NCBI GenBank assembly: GCA_013433145.1
Contig: CM024177.1
Coordinates: forward strand, 1,756,501-1,820,500
DNA: 64,000 nucleotides
Direction: 5' to 3'
Source of the DNA: Ascaris suum
Lineage: Eukaryota > Nematoda > Chromadorea > Rhabditida > Ascarididae
Shown: one piece after another, positions 53,128-64,000 of the stretch
How the letters are laid out: each line of letters starts with the position of its first letter
How positions within the stretch are numbered: the first letter of the stretch is position 1
Notes under the pieces: generated by a model
Databases searched by the model: none
What the model saw: only the letters and a program-made list of their open reading frames with translations
Told to the model about the DNA's origin: nothing
Position numbers and translations under genes: made by a program

Positions 53128-55123
53128 GTAAGTATACTTTATCTTTCTTATCGATGTGTTGCCTGAAAATATTCGTTTTTTTTTCTAAATTGTCGAATGC
53201 GAACACAGTTACGAATATCCACTGCTGATTTGCTAACAAGTTCTATTGCTGTCCGCTCTTTGCATTATCATCAAAATGCAATAAGGACATAAATAATCCT
53301 ACTAAATAAACCGCCTCACTCTCGAATACTCATTTCGCTGTCAACTTTGGAGAGAAAAACTGCCTCAGTAAACTTTCCTTGGCAAGAATGCTGAAAAGGA
53401 GGACTTCGTTCGAAACATATGAAAGATTATCTAGCATCATATTGTAGTAAGAGAGTTTCACCGATAAAAATGACCTCTTATTTGATGCCTCCATCACTGT
53501 TCTCCAAAAAGTCTTCAGAAACTTTAAACCTCGTTGTGAATTAAGTGAGAGAGAATGTTTGAATTAAGAGTTTTGTACAAGACTTTAATGTTGCTCGTTG
53601 TTGTGTAGCTGGATAACTTTTCTCACATATTGCAGAAGATAAATTTCGTTGCATTGTAGTTCAGAAGTGAACTATAATGAAGAGCAGGAAAGAGTATTCA
53701 TTGTTTACTCTAATGAGCGATAGCAAAATGCGCAAATGCCCCCTTGCATCAAAATGAGATAGCGAAACTTATGGAGTATAATGGATATCTTGACTCACAA
53801 TTGTGTTATTTAAATTCGAAAATTAGCCTACCTTAAAATTCACTTCTACTCTCTTCTAAACGTGTTCGCTGTGAATTAAGCAAGAAAGAATGTTTTGCTG
53901 TGATTGTTTTCAGTAGTCTTTGTTATCGTTATAACGTGCTGATTTCCTTAGGAAACACTCATTTTATAGTGTTTCTTCATTACTTCCATTAAAACTGGTT
54001 GCAATTATTGTTGAATATCTATGCCATAATAAGGCGCAAATATTATTTCATAATTTTTCAAGATCACTTGGAAACTGATTTAAATATCGTTTTTCTTTGT
54101 TTCGTTTCCTGTATTTTAAAATTCAAATTGATCGTTGCATCATTTTGCGATCTCTTTGAAAAGGAATCAACTACAAATCATAATCCTCTCGATGAATGAT
54201 GTGTACAATAATTTAAGAGCCACAAAATACATACATCATAAGGTGTAGGAGAATGGCGCAACGCGTAACCTACAAAAGTGGAGATTATTTGAATTAGCAT
54301 ATGCAAATTTTATTCATATGAAAAGCAGAAGAAAAGATTAAGAATGCTTTTCTTGTAGTTGGAATTGATGAAATAAACACTCGATTTTGAAGCTGAACGA
54401 ACATAAGAAAAGAACAAAATAGCTAGAGGTAGAAAAGAAGCGCGGCGTTTGTTGTCTGGATCGTCTTGCATCAATTGGCGGTGGAAAATATCCGTACTTT
54501 GAACGATAAAACCTCGTGGTTAAGTTCAAATTGGTAAGCAATCCAGCTGCCGATGTTATTAAAAGCTGTCTTCACCAAAAGAGATCTCTAACCTATTCGT
54601 TTGCACTATTCACCTCGTAGAGCAGAATTTGCGTAGAGAAATACTTGTAGATTTGTTTGAATAATGGGAGAAAATTGTGTAAACTTTCGAATTTACAACT
54701 TCAATTCCACTTTAATGAGAATAATAAGTGACCTATTATAGGTGATAGTATTTTTGTAATTGAGTGTTTTAGAATATCACATTTGCATAATGAGTGGATA
54801 TGGCTTTCATGCGTCATTTCACATTCAATTGTATGCTTGTTCACGTGCCATTTTCTTCGTTTTAGCCGCATCTAAAGATATTGAAATATGAGCCTAAGCT
54901 CGAAGATAAATGTTCGACAAGCGTATATGCTTCGTCATACGTCACCAGCCAGTTCTTTTTTTTTTCACTGAGTTGCATTTCTCATAAGAGACTTCACTGA
55001 ATCTAAAATGCTTTTTCTTGATAAGCAATCACAACTAAGCATATTACATTTTCCGAGAAATTTTCATCCCCAAAACTGTTATTTATAATCTGTTTAGAAA
55101 TCGATGCATTGAGCCCGAATATA
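53128..55123. other. AT-rich region, probably intron or intergenic
   Basis: It may contain further exons of the gene starting at 49813; weak candidates with a phase match lie near 53637 and 54062 but have poor acceptors. Nothing else supported. The frames at 54338-54541 are open on both strands and ambiguous. Confidence 0.4.
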
Positions 55124-55309
55124 TTACACTTCGCTTGTAAACATCTTCTCGAATGGAGGAAATAATTCCGATAATAGAGATAGATGACTTCTATGTGGAA
55201 TATTTGAAAATTTAGGTGGAAAATCATTGATGAAATTGATAGATATCGTTGTCGTTCCGGCTTTATCATCAATATAAGCATAAGCAACATTCTGGCAATC
55301 GTACCGGAA
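55124..55309 (-). CDS. Candidate terminal exon, unknown product
   Basis: From a ttttaaaacag acceptor, 61 codons to TAA, with balanced composition (YDCQNVAYAYIDDKAGTTTI, then LSLLSELFPPFEKMF). A second minus frame over the same bases (55290-55003) is also open, so the frame choice rests on composition only. A possible first exon lies at 56676-56549, but it ends in phase 2, which fits the other frame. Confidence 0.3.
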   Translation of the reverse strand, partial: FRYDCQNVAYAYIDDKAGTTTISINFINDFPPKFSNIPHRSHLSLLSELFPPFEKMFTSEV

Positions 55310-55341
55310 CTGTTTTAAAACAATTTTTCGAATTTTCCTGA

Positions 55342-55651
55342 TTGTTTATACTTCTCAGCATATGTCATTTATACGTAATGCCCTGCAATATGCATAATAT
55401 AACCTTTTCTTTAAAAAAAGAAACCGAGAAGATTTTGCGTTCAGATAAAATGGGTGATTTTTGTTTTTGTACTATGCAACCAACCCTCAAGGGTACGATG
55501 AATTGTGAATGGCGAGAACAAAACATCACTGCTTCTCTCGATATCATTATTATGTGGCTTCAAAAATGCGACTGGAGAAATGAACATCGGCGAATCTGTT
55601 GTTCTTTAGGATCCGAACCATACGCCTTTCAATAAGTATCTGTACAATAAA
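55342..55651 (+). CDS. Candidate Cys-rich terminal exon with poly(A) signal
   Basis: Open frame ending at TAA 55633-55635, with AATAAA at 55646-55651. It is Cys-rich (FCFCTMQPTLKGTMNCEW, then CDWRNEHRRICC), suggesting an extracellular disulfide-bonded protein if real. A ttctcag acceptor at about 55361 is possible. The upstream exons are unknown, and the minus-strand candidate exon next to it makes the local arrangement unclear. Confidence 0.25.
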
Positions 55652-56548
55652 GTTCTATGAAACATAAGTCACAATAGACGCATATGACAATAAAGGTTCT
55701 GCCTTATTTGGTTATTTAGTAGGCAATTTGGGTTTAAAGGAAGAAAAAGAGCATGATTTGTTCCCTTATCTTACAAAATTATACCTAGTCGAATGCCTCC
55801 AATTTTATGAGAACTTTAAATTCTATCAATCATTATTCTGCTTCGAAAATTTTCAAACTGTTTTCTTTCAGAGTTTTGAAAATTACGGCATTTATTTATG
55901 AGTGTGGTATGTTAGGCTATTCGTTTTTTTGAGAGTATATTGGTTTCTTTGCTCTAATTAATTTAATTACCGTCAAAATTACTTTCAACTTGGTGCTGGC
56001 ATTTGTTTTTTTTTCTTTGCTTACTCTTTTTGATGAATGCATGCAATATTGTCTTGTATGACGTAAATTATACTAGTTTATAGAATTCACATATCATCAA
56101 CCGTTCAGAGTTTATTAGCATAGGCGAAGAACGGTTAGTGAATAAGTTTGAATTTTTTTGTGTCTAACTAGTGATACGCTACTATGTATCTACAGTAAAT
56201 TTCGTTATGACGATGAGTAGTGATATTAAATGATAGACATCTCAATGAATATTTGAGAGACTATTTAGTACTTCAGTTCTTTCCATCGTGTGATCGTTTC
56301 TAATTTTTTTTTTTTTTTTTTTTTTGTCGATAAGGGTGATTTGCTCAAGATAGGTGTTTAATCAGCGTAGTTATAACATTACTATTTTTTACGAATTTGG
56401 TGCATTTTATTAGTTTTGATAATTACTTTTATTGATTATATTGGCAAAATCTTTAGTAACAATCCTTTCGATAACACATTTATTAGTTTCTTCTGTAAAG
56501 TACACGCTTCACGATGAGTTTCTTGTCCATGGTAGTTAGATAGCTCAC
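55652..56548. other. AT-rich region, nothing supported
   Basis: Contains a poly-T tract of about 21 bases at 56306-56326. No exon or repeat of note. Confidence 0.4.
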
Positions 56549-56676
56549 TCGCGTGTCTTGGCGACACTCAGTGCGACCCGAGCTAACGACCCCCTTTCAT
56601 CCCCATTGGTTCCGATGTCATATATAGGCGATTGCTTATCTCTACCCTTATTGCATCGCAAAATTATTGTGTTCAT
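56549..56676 (-). CDS. Candidate first exon, unknown product
   Basis: ATG followed by 42 codons (RDKQSPIYDIGTNGDERGSL, then ARVALSVAKTR) and a gtgagc donor, in a short GC-richer patch. It ends in phase 2. No downstream exon can be assigned with confidence. Confidence 0.25.
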
Positions 56677-58368
56677 TATTGCATTATTACAACAAACACA
56701 TCACGCAAAATTATTGCACACCGCGAATGTGTTCAATTTTAATTTCAAGTAATGCATTCATTACTTTCAGTGGAATCCATAGATCAAGTTTTTGGTCTAA
56801 CAAATCGTCTCTTATATGCATTATATACTATGGTTGGAAGTGAAATATAAGCATACAGTACGCCTATTCACTTCCTAAAACTGTGGTGGAGTAAAATGTG
56901 GTGAGAAATTTCTGCAGAAGTATGATCGAATAGTCATGCCCATGAATTAGTAGTCGTAATGCGACTAGTTAGAGCGTAAACCTTGAAAATTGGTGTCTCT
57001 ATGAAGTTGGCACGTCGCTTCTAAAATGTGACATGTCCTCATAAATTTGTTATTACGGATTTTCAGTTCGGCATTGATTCGCGTGGATAACGCATTGTGA
57101 GATAAATGAACAACACTACAACAATTAAAACAAGTGAAAGAGATAAGGGACAAGAAGAATAATTAACCTAGGGAAAAAATTGAATATATTGAAAAAACCC
57201 AAAATAGGAGCAAAATACCGACGAAAATTGAGGTTGAATTATTTTAGAATAAATGCATAAGAACATTTCGATCCAGAATCTGCGGGTTAGTGAACATTGC
57301 GGCAGAGCGGGTAGTTGATGACATAAAAACTCGCTACCATATGCTCAAACTTAAATTTTGATTATTTGTTGGTTATGCATTGTACTGTGCATTGTACACT
57401 TGTATTATACAATTTATAGATAAACCGAAAAGGATTTTAATCCATTTTGCGATTTATTCTTTCAAATATGCAAAGAATTCGACATTTTTGAGCTAAGGGA
57501 GGGAATTGTATGAAGGACTGCGATACCAATAGAATATTGCTACTTATTTCGAGTTCATAGAGCTTTAAACGTCTTTAAGAATCAACTTCAGTGCTCTCGC
57601 GCAAGGTTATTATTTGATGCAAAGTTATAAATTAAACTGGACACTGAACGTCGTCGCTTAAGAATTTGATGTTTTGTGTTTCGGCGCTTTATAAACTCGT
57701 GATTTATTGCACTCGACGCTTTCGAAAAGAAACTTTTCGAGGGGGATATCGATTATTGATTGAGTGATTGATTCATTGACTGATTGATTCATCACATAAG
57801 TATAATTTTGTTCAATAGCGTCAGCTATATTTAATATATCTCATTCTTTCTGCGAACCCATTAGCAATTGCCGCCATCGATACTACCGGAATTGCCCTTT
57901 CTAGGAATTGCAAGATTTCTGCGTGAATTCCGCCTGATTTTTCTTTAAAGTTATTGCAAGAATAATGACCACTTATCTATTGCGACAAAAGAAGCTGAGA
58001 CGTCTGCGGAAGAGTTCTTCCCCAATGCTAATAATAGTTACTCTCTTAGGAGTGCTTTCACATTTCGGTACTAATTTATCGATCTTCTTTAATAGTTCCC
58101 TCATTTGTTAATTTTATTGCTCCATTTGTTGATCATTATATGAGGCTATTTTTTTTTTTTTTCAAAGATCTCTAAACGTTAGGTTTGAACATGCATCGGT
58201 GATCAATTCTTTGAGGTATATAAAAGAACTAAATGAAGGTAAACCATGTAGAATCTTAGTTCAGTGATTTGGATTACATTTCTATTTCCCATAAAAGACA
58301 CACGCCTTCTCTATACGCTCATCGATATTTTACGTTCACCAATCATCCCTTAAAATTTGATAATCGTG
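56677..58368. other. AT-rich intergenic region
   Basis: No supported coding sequence. A short repeat of attgattgattcatt type lies near 57752-57795. Confidence 0.45.
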
Positions 58369-59000
58369 CTAGCAAAAGAAAATAGTTTCCTCAATGGCTG
58401 GCGAGTCATATAGTGTCAGTGGGTCTGCAGACACTGGCATATACCTTATAACGATGCATTTAAACTGGCAAGATTGAATCGCGGAAAATATTACTGAGAG
58501 AAGTTGGTCACCCTTACCAGAATCACTTACTCGAACAGAACCATTGACCAGTACAATCCGAAGTTGGTCAATTTTCTGCAAGTATTGCAGCATCATCAAT
58601 GAAACCGAGATTAGTTAGTTTTCGCAACGGAGGATATATAACTGAGCTACTATCATAACCATGAACTGTTGTTCGCATCACTACATCTACTGAGCGTTTG
58701 TGTGGAAACGGCTCTAACATCGATCCTGACCTAAATTTTGCTGTTCTTTTGAACTCGCTAGAGAGATGCTTCCCAGCCTGCATTCGTCCTCCAATAATTC
58801 AGTTTATGCTAGCAATGAGGGTGTTTTCAGGGAAACGCCACCCTCCTTGAGTAGTACCGACGGATATCCCTGTCGGTCATGTCAAACACACATGTGAAAC
58901 TTATGAAGGCAGCACTTATGTTTGACTCTCTTCTGAATGATCTCTCTGAGCACGATTATGTGGCCCACGACACATCATTCAAGGCAATATCCAGTCTGTT
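58369..59000 (-). pseudogene. Degenerate non-LTR (LINE) reverse transcriptase
   Basis: On - from about 58783 the frame reads SGSMLEPFPHKRSVDVVMRT and then PPLRKLTNLGFIDDAAILAE, matching the reverse transcriptase block that precedes and includes the Y/F-x-D-D active site (here F-I-D-D). Upstream at about 58830-58880 a YYSRRVAF stretch recalls the region before the QG motif. The frame is broken by stops and shifts after 58570 and again further on. Farther upstream on the same strand, at about 59965-59995, RNYSPI resembles the NYRPI motif, so the decayed element may reach about 60.0 kb. Confidence 0.55.
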
Positions 59001-59288
59001 GTTCCCTCATTGCCAGCTCATGACGTGTAAGGATTATATTTGTGATAGCTTTCTGAAACAAACTAACAACGCTTATTCATCGCTAGTTTTTCGGTTGAGG
59101 TCTTGAGCCATTCTTGTAGAGCGGATTAATTGAGCGTATCCATTCGTCACGTGTACACTACGTACTTGTACCTCCGTCAAATGTTAACATAGGATCGGCA
59201 CTTCCTGATTATGAGGTATTTAAAGAGCTCGAATGAAACGCCGTCGATCCAATGCAACTTTGAACAGTGAAAGCGCTAAACGATCCCG

Positions 59289-59657
59289 ATGATTGTTTTT
59301 GTGTTGAGAAAGGATCGGGAAAACGAGAGATCTTTCTTACAGTGTTGTGCTTTTCCACATATCATCTATGAGCAGCTCAATGGATTCTCAAATCTAGAAG
59401 GGATTCGTTGTTCCCAGAGAATAATGAAGTGCACATCGGCGATTTTTCAAGTTTTTCAGAACCAAGAATACTTGATCAATATTCTTATTCTATGCGATAT
59501 TTTGAAGCACGAGGATTCTTGCTTATCATTTTTTGGTTGTGATTGCTTTTGTGTCATATTATGCTATGAGCATACCGTCATCATAAATATCATGACAACG
59601 ACAGCAGGATTGATAACGATGATTGACTCCGAGCCGAGCATTTCTATTGATTTCTGA
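59289..59657 (+). CDS. 122-codon ORF, unknown
   Basis: ATG-initiated frame, Cys- and Ile-rich, with a hydrophobic stretch (CFCVILCYEHTVIINIM). It lies between the two LINE-like motifs on the opposite strand, so it may be only an antisense opening through the decayed element. No domain recognised. Confidence 0.2.
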   Translation: MIVFVLRKDRENERSFLQCCAFPHIIYEQLNGFSNLEGIRCSQRIMKCTSAIFQVFQNQEYLINILILCDILKHEDSCLSFFGCDCFCVILCYEHTVIINIMTTTAGLITMIDSEPSISIDF

Positions 59658-61787
<2,130 letters not shown>

Positions 61788-61805
61788 TGAATGAATGAAT
61801 GAATG

Positions 61806-63489
61806 ATTTGAACTTATCTTTTCGAGAAAATTTTCGCCAAAAAAAATGCCCTTTGCGCAACAATTTATTTGCAAGATGAGAGAGGGTGTTAGATAGATGC
61901 ATAGAGCCTCGTTGATTACTTGTTATTTCAACATTTGATGAATTGTTGCAATTGTTTTAGGCAACAAGAATGCAAATTGAATTTACACTAGCTATAGAGG
62001 CGAATTGCAGTTGGAAGAAATAATTGTTGATGAGGATATAAATATCCTTTCGTATAGTTGGCCTACCGAATTGTCCTTAATGATTAGTTGGCGAGTAACG
62101 GCCCCTTTTTAATTAACAATTTTCACTTACGTTGTGCAAGCAAATAACGTTAAAAGTTTTTATGAGCAAAATATATCAGTGATCGAAGTTTTGCAACATT
62201 AGCTCACCTGTAAAGGTGTCTCCTTCGTTGCTGTGTTTGAATGTCGAATCGAAGTGACTACGCGATTATCATTTTTAATATCGTTCATCGTTCATCTCCA
62301 ACCCCAACGCTTTCCCTTCCCCCTATTTATGCCAATATTTTATCTTTCACGGTTTTTTCCACACCAGTAGATTAAGCGCTTTATTTCTAATATACTTTTT
62401 TTCCCCTTATGTTTTTTATTTCTAATAGACATTTCCCTTATGCTTACAAGTGGAGAGAAGTATTTGAATTTTCGAAACGCTGAAAAGGTTATATATAATG
62501 CAGCTGGAAGTACAATTCCGTTCAAATATTGCATTCACTGTTTTGTATTGTTGTTGTCGACTGTTTTTACAAGTTGATTATTATATGACGCCCTATTCTT
62601 CGTCTCATTTTACTGCTAATACAGCATCTATTTAATGCACTCTAAATTGATACAAACAATTTAAAAATCAAATGAAAATTGGAAAGACTTCCGGCAAAAA
62701 AATTCTTTTCATTCATTTAGTTACAAATTTTTCTTTCATTCAGCTACAGGTTTTTTTCATCTAGGATACAGGTTTTCCATTCATTAAGTCATAAGCCTTT
62801 CGCTCATTCACTCATAGCTTCTTCATTCACTTACCTCAGAGGTTTTCATCCTCACCTGTTCGATAAAGCTTAAGTGATCCTTGGCTGAAAGTTCAACCAA
62901 TGTGATGCTTCAAGAGTTGCCTATACTTCTCATTGAGGTCTAAAAGAAAACGAGAAGGAATTTTCATCAATTTTGAAGTAGCGGTACATTGTCATAGTTG
63001 GAAATTTATTATAGTGCTTCCGAGTAAGCATAGAGGGTTTTCCATCTTTTATTTTGAGAGAGAGAGAGAGAGCGAGTGAGAAAGAAAGAGCGACTCAATG
63101 GGTCTACACGTTTCTTATTTCAGGATATTTGGCTCATTTTCAATTTTTGATAGTTTTGTTTCGAGCGAATAAATGAAATACATCATTTTCAAATTTTCCA
63201 AGCCTGACTATATCCACTTCTACGAGTGCTTTTCACGTATGCATATTCTAAGGCTATTAGCATACATCGTATTGTATCATTATTGCTCCTCAAAAGCCAA
63301 TTGGTTAACAGTGCTTCGTTTGCAAGGTTTTATCTTTATCATGAAATGAAATGAATGTATTGAATTTATTCTATAATTGCCGAAGCCAAGAAAGTGATAA
63401 TGCTTATCATCAGATGCAGTAAAGTTTGATTTAAAAAATCGCATAAGTTATATAGGCATTAATTAAATCGTGAATCTTGTTGTTGTATC
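61806..63489. other. AT-rich region with low-complexity tracts
   Basis: No supported gene. Bases 62690-62835 hold a degenerate repeat around ttcattcatttag with runs of T. Bases 63054-63080 hold a GA run. Confidence 0.45.
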
Positions 63490-63670
63490 GGCTAGTAGAT
63501 GTGCAGGTGGGATCGCGCTTGCCAGCTTGAACGCATCAGGCGGTAAGATGCTTGCTGCCTAATTCACCAGGCGTTTAGCAGTGAGTGCATCGCATGGCGT
63601 TGCTCGCCGCGGCGTCGTTGTAACAAACCTATTGCGACGCTTCACGATGTTCTTACACAATTTGCTGCAA
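63490..63670. other. GC-rich island near the right end
   Basis: About 180 bp far richer in GC than its flanks. All three + frames and one - frame are almost open, each broken by one stop near 63560. The - frame reads NIVKRRNRFVTTTPRRATPC then DALTAKRLVN, and continues after the stop as SILPPDAFKLASAIPPAHLL; a gttgcag acceptor (63673) and a gtgaat donor flank its first half. It may be an exon of a gene reaching beyond the window, or a repeat fragment. Confidence 0.3.
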
Positions 63671-64000
63671 CATCACGCATCCAATTTCACTTCACATTTC
63701 CTCCGTTTTTTTTTATCACTTATCATGTATATTGAATAACATCTAATTAGCATGATATCTGCCATATAATTTCTAGCACAGATCACTGATACTGATAATT
63801 TTTTTAACAAGGTTTAATCAAAGATTTCTAGAAGCATTTCTAAATTCTTTCATAGAAATGAATTAACGAATAATTTCCGAGTTCTCGGAAGTTGTTATCT
63901 TCTAATCTTTTGGGTGTCTTAGGATATTTAAACGCATCAGTATGGTCTTTTTAAAGATACAGTTGAGGAGAAAGGAAAAGTTTAGGAGCATGAGAACCTT
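63671..64000. other. AT-rich right edge
   Basis: No feature seen. Confidence 0.4.

Overview
The window is animal nuclear DNA, almost certainly from a nematode. It is AT-rich, with long introns, GT-AG exons and several acceptors that lie only a few bases before an ATG, as expected for spliced-leader trans-splicing. It also contains a complete cuticlin (ZP-domain cuticle protein) gene, a family typical of nematodes. I cannot name the species or clade from sequence alone. No bacterial-type operon, tRNA, rRNA or CRISPR array was seen.

Left part (1-20.6 kb) holds the best-supported genes. A receptor tyrosine kinase runs on + (1335-8593, ten exons recovered by phase-consistent splicing, 5' end missing or unrecognised). 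It carries one frameshift inside the kinase domain. Convergent to it on - is a small Tctex1-type dynein light chain of the DYNLT2B/TCTEX1D2 type (10604-13868, four exons, 122 aa), then a possible small upstream neighbour (14144-15012), then a full cuticlin gene (16150-20518, eight exons, 366 aa, signal peptide, ZP domain, RRRR cleavage site, C-terminal membrane helix).

20.6-28.7 kb is mostly intergenic, with a few candidate + exons of unknown identity near 23.5-26.0 kb.

28.7-41.3 kb is a head-to-tail array of a 5-6 kb unit: two whole copies and the start of a third. Each unit carries a TATA-like box, an ORF rich in Asn, Ser and Trp that ends at a GTAAGT/GTGAGT donor, and a conserved AATAAA about 0.5 kb further on. 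The units are riddled with degenerate retroelements: a Ty3/gypsy-like gag in unit 1, a BEL/Pao-like gag in reverse orientation in unit 2, and RTE-like LINE pieces in both. A head-plus-tail remnant of the same LINE-like element sits in intron 1 of the dynein light chain.

41.3-64.0 kb is AT-rich. It has several candidate exons (the best at 45.1-46.1 on -, 47.2-47.5 on -, 49.8-53.1 on +), one degenerate LINE reverse transcriptase (58.4-59.0 on -), a GC-rich island near the right end, and four of the seven very long (TA)n arrays.

Genes were read by eye: exon joins are inferred from frame, phase and splice consensus, not from transcripts. Many short ORFs here are chance openings. I give low confidence to any exon lacking a recognised domain.
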